DNA of 64,000 bases from NCBI RefSeq assembly GCF_038502225.1, contig NC_091323.1, positions 23,952,845-24,016,844 of the forward strand, read 5' to 3'. Of the stretch, positions 47,003-58,386 are shown one piece after another. Every line of letters starts with the position of its first letter. Positions within the stretch are counted from its first letter, which is position 1. The DNA is from Cherax quadricarinatus (taxonomy: Eukaryota; Arthropoda; Malacostraca; Decapoda; Parastacidae). Both the position numbers and the translations under genes were made by a program. Below the pieces are notes generated by a model. The model saw nothing but the letters and a program-made list of their open reading frames with translations. It made no database searches and had not been told where the DNA came from.

Positions 47003-47190
47003 GAACACCGGTTTCCAGGCTGAAGGCCTGATTACTTCATCCTACACTGTCTTCTGTGTATAGTTATACAAGGTTAAGGGACTGGTTTCCTCATCTTCTG
47101 TCTCCACAGAGCCTCTATAATGAATTGATAAAACCAGCCATTGGCGAAACGTCTTCAAATAATGATTTCCAGGTGCTGCAAATGTTTCTG
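47003..47190 (+). repeat. Diverged relative of the 400-bp unit
   Basis: Shares the order GACTGATTAC-like, CTTCTG, then a hairpin followed by GGCGAAACGTCTTCAAATAA (47142-47161). In the 400-bp unit the matching phrases are GGACTGATTACATCG and GGCGAAACGTTTCGAAATAA. Similarity is clear only at these anchors. Confidence 0.6.
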
Positions 47191-47590
47191 ATACTTTTAT
47201 CAAGTTACCTCTCTACATAATTAGCCAGTGGCCTCCCTAGGCAGTCAATCTGATAATCATATCGTACAGTCACCTCTATATACAGTCAATCGGATAATCG
47301 CCTCTCCCTACTGTCACTTAGCAGGTACATAATTTCGTCTCTTGACAACGGGAGGAGTGATAAAATAACAGTCTCTAAATAATACATTATTAAGGAGTCT
47401 CTAAATAATACATTATTTTTATAAATCAAACACGAGAAGGCAATAATCACAAAGGAAATGACTTTCAACTTGATTATTCTTAGCAGAATTATTTACTGAA
47501 GACAACACAGTGTTCTGAAGGCCTCAATAATTTGTTGCTCCCACCACCCCCTATAATCGTCAATATTAACAACAAATATATAAAACACTG
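47191..47590. other. No recognised gene
   Basis: A 21-bp phrase GTCTCTAAATAATACATTATT is directly repeated (about 47371-47417). CAGTCAATCKGATAATC occurs twice near 47240-47300. Confidence 0.5.
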
Positions 47591-47760
47591 ATGACCCACC
47601 ACAACTACCACCACCACCACCACTACAACCCCAACGACCACTCCAAGCCTCTGAATCATCATTATCTCCTCCACCACCACCACCCCACTTTTTATCACCA
47701 CTATTCTCTCCACCACCACTACCACCCCATCCACCACCATTACATCCCCCACCTTCACAA
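47591..47760. repeat. (CCA)n-rich low-complexity region
   Basis: Imperfect CCACCA/CCACTA triplets. Poly-H and poly-G/V frames on both strands are artefacts. Confidence 0.9.
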
Positions 47761-47809
47761 TCAGGCAAAGACAAGCCCCAGGCAAAGGGAGCAGGTTCCC
47801 ACACCTACG

Positions 47810-47947
47810 ATCTCCCATGACCCCGGGATACCATTAACCTACCATGACCCAACACTACTGCTGAGCTACCATCAATCTGATCTCTCATGACCCCGGGATA
47901 CCATTAACCTACCATGACCCAGCACTACTGTTGACCTACCATCAACC
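47810..47947. repeat. 70-bp direct duplication
   Basis: Two copies starting GATCTCCCATGACCCCGGGA and GATCTCTCATGACCCCGGGA, 70 bp apart, with about five differences. Confidence 0.92.
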
Positions 47948-48082
47948 GACTGAGGGAAGTTTCCCCACAGCTCTTCCCATGTAACACAATAACGAAATTT
48001 AATAACTTATTCTGTGAATAAAAACACTAAATTAGAGAATGTGCTTTTACATAGACAAGTCAAGAAATATGATGGTGAAGTA

Positions 48083-49978
48083 GCCAAGTACAGTGTTTCA
48101 AATAACACTGAGAGCTTCCCTCTTTATCTATTACCAGTGTTACAACACTAAGAGCTTCCATTTTTATCTATCACAGTGTTACAACACTAAGATATTTCCT
48201 CTTTATCTATCACCAGTGTTACAACTAACACTCAGAGCTTCCCTCATTATCTATCACCAGTGTTACAAATAACACTGGGAGCTTCCCTCATTATCTATCA
48301 CCAGTTTTACAAATAACATTGAGAGCTTCCCTAATTATCTATGATCAGTGTTACAAATAACACTGAGAGCTTCCCTCTTTATCTATCACCAGTGTTACAA
48401 ATAACACTGAGAGCTTCCCTCATTATCTATCACTAGTGTTACAAATAACACTGAGAGCTTCCCTCATTATCTATCACCAGTGTTACAAATAACATTGAGA
48501 GCTTCCCTCATTATCTATCACCAGTGTTACAAATAACACTGAGAGCTTCCCTAATTATCTATCACCAGTGTTACAAATAACACTCAGAGCTTCCCTCATT
48601 ATCTATCACCAGTGTTACAAATAACACTGAGAGCTTCCCTCATTATCCATCACCAGCGTTACAAATAATACTGACAGCTTCCCTCATTATCTATCACCAG
48701 TGTTGCAAATAACACTGAGAGCTTCCCTCATTATCTATCACCAGTGTTACAAATAACACTGAGAGCTTCCCTCATTATTTATCACCAGTGTTACAAATAA
48801 CACTGAGAGCTTCCCTCATTATCTATCACCAGTGTTACAAATAACACTGAGAGCTTCCCTCATTATTTATCACCAGTGTTACAAATAACACTGAGAGCTT
48901 CCCTCATTATCTATCCCCAGTGTTACAAATAACACTGAGAGCTTCCCTCATTATCTATCACTAGTGTTACAAATAACACTGAGAGCTTCCCTCATTATCT
49001 AACACAAGTGTTACAAATAACACTGAGAGCTTCCCTCATTATCTAACACCAGTGTTACAAATAACACTGAGAGCTTCCCTCTTTATCTATCACCAGTGTT
49101 ACAAATAACACTGAGAGCTTCCCTCATTATCTACCACCAGTGTTACAAATAACACTGAGAGCTTCCCTCATTATCTATCACCAGTTTTACAAATAACATT
49201 GAGAGCTTCCCTCATTATCTATCACCAGTGTTACAAATAACACTGAGAGCTTCCCTAATTATCTATCACCAGTGTTACAAATAACACTCAGAGCTTCCCT
49301 CATTATCTATCACCGGTGTTATAAATAACATTGAAAGCTTCCCTCATTATCTACCACCAGTGTTACAAATAACACTGAGAGCTTCCCTCATTATCTATCA
49401 CCAGTTTTACAAATAACATTGAGAGCTTCCCTCATTATCTATCACCAGTGTTACAAATAACACTGAGAGCTTCTCTAATTATCCATCACCAGTGTTACAA
49501 ATAACACTGAGAGCTTCCCTCATTATCTATAACCAGTGTTACAAATAACACTGAGAGCTTCCCTCATTATCTATCACCAGCGTTACAAATAATACCGACA
49601 GCTTCCCTCATTATCTATCACCAGTGTTACAAATAACACTGAGAGCTTCCCTCATTATCTAACACCAGTGTTACAAATAACACTGAGAGCTTCCCTCATT
49701 ATCTAACACCAGTGTTACAAATAACACTGAGAGCTTCCCTCATTATCTAACACCAGTGTTACAAATAACACTGAGAGCTTCCCTCATTATCTATCACCAG
49801 TGTTACAAATAACACTGAGAGCTTTCCTCATTATCTAACACCAGTGTTACAAATAACACTGAGAGCTTCCCTCATTATCTAACACCAGTGTTACAAATAA
49901 CACTGAGAGCTTCCCTCATTATCTATCACCAGTGTTACAAATAACACTGAGAGCTTCCCTCATTATTTATCACCAGCT
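48083..49978. repeat. 44-bp minisatellite, about 43 copies
   Basis: Consensus unit ACAAATAACACTGAGAGCTT, CCCTCATTATCTATCACCAG, TGTT. The first four copies are shorter or diverged; the rest differ by substitutions. Variant units (for example AATACTGACAGC, CCAGTTTTAC) recur at spaced positions, so multi-unit blocks have been duplicated. Each unit can form a 7-bp hairpin CAGTGTT-ACAAAT-AACACTG. Confidence 0.98.
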
Positions 49979-49984
49979 GGTAAC

Positions 49985-50140
49985 AAAAGTCAATTATTAC
50001 TAATTTCATGTGGAAGCGCGAAACCCACACATCATACAGCGCCTTGGGATTGGGAGATAATTAGGTTAGACAAGGGAATGGAGGTTAGCTCCAGTTCCTT
50101 GGATGAAGACCTCTTCACCAGCATCAACTGAAGGGATGTA
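49985..50140 (-). mobile_element. SINE copy, diverged
   Basis: Follows the minisatellite. ATTATTACTAATTTCATG, then GGAAGCGCGAAACCCACACA and CATACAGCGCCTTGGGATTGG are the SINE tail and 3' body reversed. It is diverged, and its target-site duplication is unclear. Confidence 0.65.
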
Positions 50141-50224
50141 AAGGTAGAAACACTCATGAAACTAGTAACAGGTGTGCTAGTTTGGTCATTAATATTTATG
50201 TTAAAAGTAATCAAGGTCCCGGAA

Positions 50225-50277
50225 GCGAAACATTTTCTAATAAATATATACCTGTGTTTACTCACGTGTCTTACTTA
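50225..50277 (+). repeat. End-motif relative of the 400-bp unit
   Basis: AAGCGAAACATTTTCTAATA, AATATATACCTG, then CACGTGTCTTAC parallels GGCGAAACGTTTCGAAATAA, AGATACCT, then TATGTGTCTTAC of the array unit, with about the same spacing. Confidence 0.55.
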
Positions 50278-50284
50278 AAAATCC

Positions 50285-50912
50285 TAAGTGTTTACTACAG
50301 TCTACATAACGGTACTGTTGAGATTCATGCATGTGTAAACAGTTTACTATAATCTACATCACGGTACTGTTGAGATTCATGCATGTGTAAACAGTTTACT
50401 ATAATCTACATAACGGTACTGTTGAGATTCATGCATGTGTAAACAGTTTACTATAATCTACATCACGGTACTGTTGAGATTCATGCATGTGTAAACAGTT
50501 TACTATAATCTACATCACGGTACTGTTGAGATCCATGCATGTGTAAACAGTTTACTATAATCTACATCACGGTACTGTTGAGATCCATGCATGTGTAAAC
50601 AGTTTACTATAATCTACATCACGGTACTGTTGAGATTCATGCATGTGTAAACAGTTTACTATAATCTACATCACGGTACTGTTGAGATTCATGCATGTGT
50701 AAACAGTTTACTATAATCTACATCACGGTACTGTTGAGATTCATGCATGTGTAAACAGTTTACTATAATCTACATCACGGTACTGTTGAGATTCATGCAT
50801 GTGTAAACAGTTTACTATAATCTACATCACGGTACTGTTGAGATTCATGCATGTGTAAACAGTTTACTATAATCTACATCACGGTACTGTTGAGATCCAT
50901 GCATGTGTAAAG
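50285..50912. repeat. 52-bp minisatellite, about 12 copies
   Basis: Unit: CTACATCACGGTACTGTTGA, GATTCATGCATGTGTAAACA, GTTTACTATAAT. Copies differ at only two or three positions (CATAACGG/CATCACGG, GATTC/GATCC). Each unit carries TGTAAACA, the forkhead-type consensus, followed by its inverted half GTTTAC. Confidence 0.98.
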
Positions 50913-51004
50913 TTTTCTTCACATGAACAGACACCCTTAACACCTCAATCATTTACCTGTTTCCTCAGATATTACTGAGCTTAATTATAACACATTAATA
51001 TGTA

Positions 51005-51182
51005 TAAACAGACTAATCAAGGGGAGGAAAGGGGGCATGCCTTAATGACGGTGAAGGGATCTTCATCCAAGAAATTAGAGCTAACTTTCCCCTTGTTTGA
51101 GTCAAACCTGTTTAGTTCCATTTCCCTAGACATTGCATGATCCCTATAGATTTAGCGCTTCCTTATTAATATAACAACAATA
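51005..51182 (+). mobile_element. SINE copy, diverged
   Basis: Starts GGGGAGGAAAGGGGGCATGCC and ends TAGATTTAGCGCTTCCTTATTAATATAACAACAATAA, the SINE 3' body and an ATA-like tail on the plus strand. Confidence 0.7.
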
Positions 51183-51540
51183 AACCGCTCAGATCCCAAT
51201 TTAAACACTCATTCATTCATTCTCTCAAATCAAAACAATACACTGTTGATAAAGACAACAAACAAATGAAAACAACGAACAAGAAAATAAACAATTATGT
51301 AGTGTTGATATCCTTGAGGCGGGTGTAACCTGTCATCGGGTATACCAGGACAACAACCACAGCTCTACGCTCTAAGACACGAGGTTTTAACCTGTCATCA
51401 GGTACACCAGGACAACCAAAGTTCTACGCTTTAATCCAACATACCAGGTCACTAACACTTGGTTACTGTCTCCACACATTATGTTGGAGTTCACATCCAC
51501 CTTGCTATAATCAACAACCCTTTCGTTAGGTTCAAGACGG
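51183..51540. other. No gene; one imperfect duplication
   Basis: 'AACCTGTCATCRGGTAYACCAGGACAAC' occurs twice (51328-51356 and 51390-51417). Confidence 0.55.
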
Positions 51541-51544
51541 CTAT

Positions 51545-51960
51545 TTCACTATGATCATGATGGCTATAACACTATGATGAAGACGATCCTTTCACTGTGG
51601 TGAAGACGATCCTCTCACCGTGATCAAGACGATCCTTTCACTGTGATCAAGACGATCCTCTCACCGTGATCAAGACGATCCTTTCACTGTGATCAAGACG
51701 ATTCTCTCACCGTGATCAAGACGATCCTTTCACTGTGATCAAGACTATCCTCTCACCGTAATCAAAACGATCCTTTCACTGGTCAAGACGATCCTCTCAC
51801 CGTGATCAAGACGATCTTCTCACTGTGATCAAGGTGATCCTCTCCCATGATCAAGACGATCAGCTCACTATGATCAATTTGATCTTCTATGATGAAGACA
51901 GTCAGCTCACTAAGATCAAGGCGGTCCTCTCACTATGATCAAGACACATCTTGCTAAGAT
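51545..51960. repeat. 23-bp minisatellite with 46-bp higher-order repeat
   Basis: Unit GACGATCCTYTCACYGTGAT plus CAA, about 17 copies. In the middle (51600-51800) CTCACCG and TTCACTG versions alternate strictly, making a 46-bp super-unit. The edges are degenerate. Confidence 0.93.
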
Positions 51961-53050
51961 TAAGACCACATCACCTGCTAGCTATATTTTGAACACAAGA
52001 CACACAAAGATTAAATCTGTTATTTCTTGTGAAGCATCGATCCTAATATCCGCTGTATTTATTTGTGTTCTACGTACTGCTTTGTGTTCTCAAAAACTTA
52101 ATGACTGATGCGTTTGCAGTTTGATCTCGTGTTGGATGTAGTCGTACTTGAGGAAGCAGAGCACGAAGAGTGCTTCCATTGCGTCATCTTAGTAATGCTT
52201 CACCAAAAGGTTGCACAGTTTCCTCACTGTTCTCAAAAGAACATTTTACTACAGAAATGGTAACAAATACGGACATTTCTCTGATATATATTCTCCTCAA
52301 CTTAGAAGCATCATGGAGCAATAAAATTATCAAAGCAACGACATGAAAAGTCATTCGGACTTGACAGGAAATCATTTGGTGCTCCATATACCGTACATTC
52401 TTTACAGGCTGCCCAGTAACACTTGGGTGGGAACAAGGTTAGTTTAGATATCTTACATTCTTGTCTGCACACAAAATTTCACACACTTTTTGAAGTAACA
52501 AATTTAGGAGGATGAATTACATCTAAATGTAACCACTACCCAGTCTCCTACCAAGAATTAACAAGAGGTGTGTGATTCCTCTCTAACTAGGAAAAATGTG
52601 CAAGAGATGTAAGAATTATGGTGCAAGAAGCCTGTTGAGTATAACAGGTAACGCTTATGGCAAAACTGCGATGGATGAGTAATGAGAAAGAGGGGCTATA
52701 GAACAATGGAATGGGTTTGGAAAGGGAAGGAAATGTGTGAAGGAAGCGTATGTACTGAAGCACAAAACTGGACGATACTATATAATGAAAAGGCGATATT
52801 TGTGGATTTTAACACATCGTCAGTTTCCCTTCAAGGCAAGGTGACCATAAGAAGAAAAATTCATCACCATTCAAACACTGGCTGCCTTTCCAGGACAGTA
52901 TGGGTATTAGGATTCAATGACCTCCCGAATCACAACATTCTTAACCATTTTTAAAGTGCAGGCCCCGTATCTGCTTCTTTTAAAATATGATTCAAGCTAT
53001 TTTCCTACGCTTAACAATTTTTACTATTCTCACACTTCATGTAATCTAAA
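51961..53050. other. No recognised gene
   Basis: AT-rich with a 90-codon plus frame (52682-52954) lacking any recognisable domain. Confidence 0.45.
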
Positions 53051-53321
53051 GAGTCACCAATGATGATGGTGGGAGGGGTGGCTAGGTGTGTGTAGTGGTT
53101 GTGGGAGTGGTAGAGTTGTGGGCGTAATAATGGTTCTTGTGGGGGAGTGACAGTGGCTCTTGTGGATGTGGTAGTGATAGGGACGGTCATGGTGGGTTGG
53201 TAGTGGTGACGATAGTAGAGGTGGATGTGGAAGTAGTATTGTGATTATGGGTTAGTATTAGCCGTTGCGTAGGCTGTAGTGGTGGGGATGGTAGCGGTGG
53301 GGTGACTGTGGTAGTGGTGCA
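53051..53321. repeat. G/T-rich low-complexity region
   Basis: Imperfect GTGGTAGTGGTG-type repeats. Threonine/proline-rich minus frames derive from it. Confidence 0.8.
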
Positions 53322-53406
53322 GCCGAAGGCGCTGGTGGAGGACAACGACCCCTGGACACCCTGGCTCCTCGCCTCGTCCTCTGCAGCGCCTCCCAAGCCC
53401 TTCAAG
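53322..53406 (+). other. Short GC-rich, coding-like island
   Basis: About 85 bp of GC-rich sequence following GTGGTAGTGGTGCAG, open in two plus frames (one reads LVEDNDPWTPWLLASSSAAP). It looks exon-like against AT-rich surroundings. No good donor follows, and the upstream AG lies in a low-complexity tract, so I do not call an exon. Confidence 0.2.
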
Positions 53407-54295
53407 GGTTACTATGAGAATATCAAGCATCTTATAAGGGCTATACAGACCTTATATACCCACGGGTTTAATGACGAACGCTTCCAAGTTTGTGTCCATG
53501 AGAAATATTCCGGATGATGTCTCTAGGATATCTGTTTAAACGTCTTCAATATATCTTGTAATTTCAAGAAACTAGGAATATCTCGGAGATTTCTTAACTT
53601 TTGTAAAAACCATGAAAATCCTGCTGATTACAGAACTGCTCAAGCATGTTTTCGTATGTGCTGGAATAATGTCTCATTACCAACCAGACTATACGAGGAG
53701 TACTTTCAACCTCCAGCATCTAGTACGTCCCATAACCCAGAGCGTACTGTGCAGGTATTTCGAAGTCTCAAGGGTACCACGGATCGACAAAACCCGAGTG
53801 TCGCCTATCAATCAAACCAGCAAGAAGAATTAGCACAAAAACATGGTGTGATGAGGATGAGGAAACAGCAGAGCACACTGGAGAATATACAGTGTTCAGA
53901 GAAAGATCTGACAGAAATTGGTTTTACAAAGAGTTTTCCAAGCTCAACTCAGATGAAACTTATTATATACCATCCCTAAGATGCTACCAACAGCAGTCAA
54001 ATAACACTTGTACCTATTCACTGGTAGATAAACGAGAGCAGCAGATGTAATGAAACCACACATCACGTCCTGCCACCTGAGAATGGAACACAGGCAGCAT
54101 GACAAGAGAATCAGCTGCCACTAAGGAAAATGCGTCAACGAACAAATAACATCAATTACTAATAAAACTAATACATGCAACAATTTTACAAATCCGCTGA
54201 ATATATTGAATTTTTCTAACGTCACACGTATGTCTAGTTTATACATTTGTCGTATTATGTCCCTTGTATAATACAAGATTCGTTATTAATACTCA
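53407..54295. other. No recognised gene
   Basis: Two overlapping plus frames (53612-53833, 53656-53979) without recognisable features. Confidence 0.45.
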
Positions 54296-54440
54296 GTCCT
54301 CTTCATGAGGGGAAGGGTGCCTTGATGCCGGAGAAGGGCTCTTGATCAAAATAACTGGTGACGCCTTCTCTTTCCTCGGAGTGAACCTGACTGCTTCCCA
54401 TTTATCAAGGACTGTCTGATTCCTACGGATCACCATCTGC
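54296..54440 (+). mobile_element. SINE copy, diverged and truncated
   Basis: ATGAGGGGAAGGGTGCCTTG, GGGCTCTTGATCAAAATAAC and AGTGAACCTGACTGCTTCCC match the SINE 5' two-thirds. It is truncated before the tail, where an R1 repeat begins. Confidence 0.65.
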
Positions 54441-54750
54441 CGGGTCACCATCTGGAGAAGACCTGGGCCGGAAGTACCAGCGAATCAACATGAATGAAAA
54501 TGAACACCAACACACGACACTCCACACAGGAGAGCACAGCGCTAGCACGATCGACACCATGCGTTGCCCTTCTAGGGCAGGGTTGGTGCCAGAGCCTGAG
54601 TTTGTAGCTCACAAGATGAGGGGGGTACTTGTGCCTCCTCCCATGGGAGACTTAGGTCTCAGACACTCCCTAGACAGGGAGCCAGTGCCGGGCCACCACT
54701 TGGAAGGGCCCGGGCCGGGAGAATACCGGCGAATCTTTAACAACAACCTA
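54441..54750 (-). repeat. Dispersed GC-rich repeat, family R1 (inverted copy)
   Basis: 54595-54745 is the reverse complement, with substitutions, of 8940-9060. It ends with GGCCCGGGCCGGGAGAATACCGGCGAAT against ATTCGCCGGTACTCTCCCGCCCGGG there. Frame 54490-54801 runs through the repeat and is not called. Confidence 0.65.
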
Positions 54751-55017
54751 CGGATTTGTTGCCCCAAGCACTGCATTACCACTCGCTTCTACTGTGACTG
54801 ATATAGTTGCAGTTAGCCACTGTGTCCGCTGTCAACAGTCATGAGTGCCTTTTAAAAGTTTGATTTATGATATAAGAAAAACTGGCAGAATTAAAAATCA
54901 TTATTACGTGACAATGTTTTTGATAACGTATCCTAATTAAAGTATATTTTTTTGTCTTCAGCCAAACTTTAGTCGCTCAGATGTTCATCGCCGGTCAAAA
55001 TGGTTATAATAATAGCC

Positions 55018-55150
55018 ATAATTTTTTAAGGGGTGGATCGGTGAGCCAGCAGAAGGCTTCGGTCTGATGACTAAAAGCTAAAGTGGCGGGTCATCATATA
55101 ACTGAGACCCGCATCAGGAAACACTTGTCCCGTTTCCTGACAAACCTTAC
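55018..55150 (+). repeat. Dispersed repeat, family R2
   Basis: GGGGTGGATCGGTGAGCCAG, GGCGGGTCATCATATAACTG, then TTGTCCCGTTTCCTGACAAACC. Confidence 0.6.
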
Positions 55151-55915
55151 CTAACCGGTCAGCCACATAACCACCCCGTCTATTACCTCTCAACCACCTA
55201 ACCACGCTGCTTGCTTACTGTCAACCACATAATCACTTTGCTGTATAACCCTTGTGATTTAGCGCTTCTTTTTTATTATAATCATGTCAACTTCAAAAGC
55301 ATCTGTCTGCTACCTGCCAACCACATGAAAAACTGTCCATCACATGCCAACCACATACCCAGGTACTTACCTCATAAGAACCTACACAACCATGATGTCA
55401 TCCACATAACCAGCTGTCTACTCCTAGTCAACCAAATAACCAGCTGACTACTCCCTGTCAACCAAATAACCAACTGTCAACTAAATAATCATGTCTAACG
55501 CCTGTTAACTACACAACCAGCTGTCTAACCCCTGTTAACCACACAATCAGTTGTCTAACCCCTGCTAACCACATGATCAACTGTCTAACCCCTGTTAACA
55601 ATATATCCATCTGTCTAACCACATAATTAGCTGTCTAACCCCTTAACCACATAACCAGCTGTCTAACCCCTGTTAACTACAACCAGCTGTTTTAACCCTG
55701 TTAACTACAACCAGATGTCTAACCCTTTTAAACCACATAACCAGCTGTCTAACCCCTGTTAACCATAAAACCAGCATTCTAACCCTTGTTAACTATAAAC
55801 AGCATTGTAATCCATGTTAACCACATAATCAGCATTCTAAGCCTTGTTAACCACATAACCAGCATTCTAACCCCTGTTAACCACATAATCAGCATTCTAA
55901 CCCCTGTTAACCCAG
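55150..55915. repeat. Degenerate minisatellite, unit of about 30 bp
   Basis: CAGCTGTCTAACCCCTGTTAACCACATAAC-like unit in at least 15 imperfect copies, clearest at 55490-55915. A SINE 3'-end scrap (GTGATTTAGCGCTTC) lies at 55251-55265. Confidence 0.85.
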
Positions 55916-56076
55916 CCTCAGGTATGGTGGCGTGCTTGTCCTTGAACTCAGCAAGGTGGGGCAACCCTCAGCACATGCCAGTCTCGCCCTTATCCATCAC
56001 TAATACAAACAGCTTTATCAAAAGCTTCAACAGCCTTAAGTGTGATAATAGGAGAAATAATGATAATGGTGATTAT

Positions 56077-56102
56077 ACTATTACTACTACTACTACTACT
56101 AC

Positions 56103-56151
<49 letters not shown>
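56077..56151. repeat. (ACT)n-(AAT)n microsatellite
   Basis: About eight ACT triplets followed by about 17 AAT triplets. Poly-N and poly-I frames are artefacts. Confidence 0.96.
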
Positions 56152-57329
56152 CTGATATATACTTGTGATAGATTTCGTGTCTTCTACTATCGAAACCTTT
56201 TCGAGAGCCAAAATTAATTGATTGCCTAGTAAATCAAACTATTGCTGCCAGCAGCCTGCATTATTTAGCCATCACAGTCTGGCTGATCTGGCATCTGCTT
56301 CATTCAGGCAAATAAGTTCAGCATCCTCTTGAAACCTGTATGTTTACTTTTCCGGCAATATTTCTTACAACTGTTGGTAATAGCTAAATTTAAGTCTTGG
56401 AAAACGTTATATTGACAATAATGGTACCTAGAGACTCCCAACTTTCACTGGGTTAATTTTACATGTGTTTTTTTTCTGTCTCTCACTCCAGTAAGATATG
56501 GTAGCATACAGGTTGGTGATATGACCTTCAAGCCTTTCCCAAAATAATTATCATTATTATTATTATTATATATTATTACTATTAATCATATTCATTACCC
56601 GGGGGCAGAATGTTCGCAATTCCAAATAATATTTTTACTTAATGTAGTACGAGGTGATCTGATTGGATAGTTAGTTTTTTAAACTGATTAAGAAAGTGAT
56701 TTGACATGTAACAGTGTATCACATGAAATGTAATGTTGGAAACAGCTAAGTATGGTCGCATGGAGGGAACCTTTGCACAAACAAGTAACCCGACTACACA
56801 GAGTGCGACAGCCCACCCACAAATTTGGTACAACTACACCTAACCGGAATGCAGCAACCAAATAAAATGCAACTTCATTTAAAGAGTAGAAAATCCTACC
56901 CAACCACACAGAGTGCAACAACCTAACCTCACTCACAGAGTTCAACAACGACACCCACTCCACACAGAGTGCAACAACCTCACTCTGAGTGCAATAACTT
57001 CGCTCACGGCAAGTGTCCTGCGAGGTTTTATGTCGGGGTGGAAAGCTCAGATTGGCTGAAAAGTTATTTGTGAATTCCGCTGTTTTGCGGTGTCGAGGAA
57101 GTTACCATGTAATGGTGACTTGGATAGATCGTGTTGTGGTAAAGAAGAAAGAACTTACCAAGACTGCAAGGATCATCCCGAGTGTTCTCTTGAACACTAC
57201 CTACATTACATGAACTCTCCGTTCCACGTAAAGCTCGCCCTTTAAGTTATACTATGTGCGTATGGCGATGTATCCAGCGCCTCCAGATGAAAGCCCGTGT
57301 TTACATTTTCACACATGTACATGAACCAG

Positions 57330-57330
<1 letters not shown>
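56152..57330. other. No recognised gene
   Basis: Includes loose repeats of CACAGAGTGCAACAACCTCAC (56795-57000) and an (ATT)n tract near 56550. Confidence 0.5.

Positions 57331-57332
<2 letters not shown>

Positions 57333-57374
<42 letters not shown>
57333..57374. repeat. (GA)n microsatellite
   Basis: About 21 GA units. Confidence 0.95.
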
Positions 57375-57378
<4 letters not shown>

Positions 57379-57624
57379 AAGAAATTTTTCTCTTCTACCG
57401 GGGTGGTCTGGGTTCTACTGAGGTGCGTGGACATTCTTGACCCACACGCCTCAGGCTAGAGAGTGAGAGATATTGGTGCAGATTCTTTAGCTAACAAAGT
57501 TGGATACACGAACAGTGTAGCTGCCCTTTTCTACCTGAGATTTACGCTGCGGTAATAAAGGCTATCTATTTTCTCCTCCCTATCTTATTCGTCACGCGGG
57601 ATGGATTTCAAACATGAGGTAATC

Positions 57625-58135
57625 AAATTGGCTCAGGACGAGGGAGGTAGAAGGGGAGGGAGTTAAAAAAGGAGAGGTGAGGACAGAGATGGAGGTGGAG
57701 AGTGGAAGGCACAAAAGAATAGGGAAAAGAATGAGACAAGGGAGGTATAAAGGTACATGGATAGGAAGACAAGTTAGTGGAGCGATAACTGAAGTAGTAA
57801 ATGACTAAGGGAGGAGTTAGAAAGGTCGATGATAAAGGAAATACACAAGTGAAGGACAGCTGGTAAGGGAGAAGTGTTGAAGGCGGGAGGAGACTCGGAA
57901 GTAGAAGGGAAAAATGAGACGATGAAGGAATCCATTGAAGTGGAAGGAGATTAGAAGAGAAGGCAGGGAAGCGGAAGATGAGAGGGAAAAGAAGAATTGA
58001 GAGGAGGTGAGATGAAAAATAAAGTAGGAAAGTGTAAGATAAGCAGGATGAGGAGGAGGGCAAGTGAAAGGAAAAGATGAGGGGGGGGGGGAGAGAGAGG
58101 CTAGAAAGAGGAAGGAAGCACAGTGTTAGGAGGTG
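57625..58135. repeat. Polypurine-rich tract of about 500 bp
   Basis: The plus strand is overwhelmingly A and G (GGGAGGTAGAAGGGGAGGGA; AGAGGAGGTGAGATGAAAAA) and ends in a G run at 58081-58090. The 179-codon minus frame here (L/S/P/F only) is a composition artefact. Confidence 0.85.
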
Positions 58136-58174
58136 AAGGGAGACTTGAGTCCACCACACCATGCAAGATGAAAT

Positions 58175-58386
58175 CTGGCCTCGGGCCGGGCTGCGAGCGT
58201 AGAACTCTGGAAACCGGTCTCAAGTATATCACAGGTAAGGCAGGGGTGATAATATAATGGATAAGGTGTCAGGTAACTCGATGACACCCGACACCTTATC
58301 CATTGTATTATCGCCCATATCTTACCTGTGATATACTTGAGACAGGTTTCCAGAATTCTACGCTCGCAGCCCGGCCCGAGGCCAGA
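58175..58386. mobile_element. Near-perfect inverted repeat, 96-bp arms
   Basis: Left arm 58175-58270 and right arm 58290-58386 are reverse complements with few mismatches. The spacer is 19 nt. The arms contain AATGGATAAGGTGTC, which resembles a tRNA A box, and GCAGCCCGGCCCGAGGCCAG. The right side continues into LINE-B-3'-like sequence (TTGATCAAACAGGCTGTTGG). Either two facing retroposon ends or a snap-back duplication. Confidence 0.8.

Noticed and set aside
47489..47890. Glycine/valine- and histidine-rich frames on both strands
   Set aside because: Products of the CCA-rich low-complexity region.
48083..49978. CRISPR-like regular array
   Set aside because: There are no unique spacers: the 44-bp unit is continuous. 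The genome is eukaryotic. The same applies to the 20-, 23-, 52- and 400-bp arrays.
57623..58162. 179-codon L/S/P/F-rich minus frame resembling a membrane protein
   Set aside because: It is the complement of the polypurine tract; no start context, domain or varied residue use.
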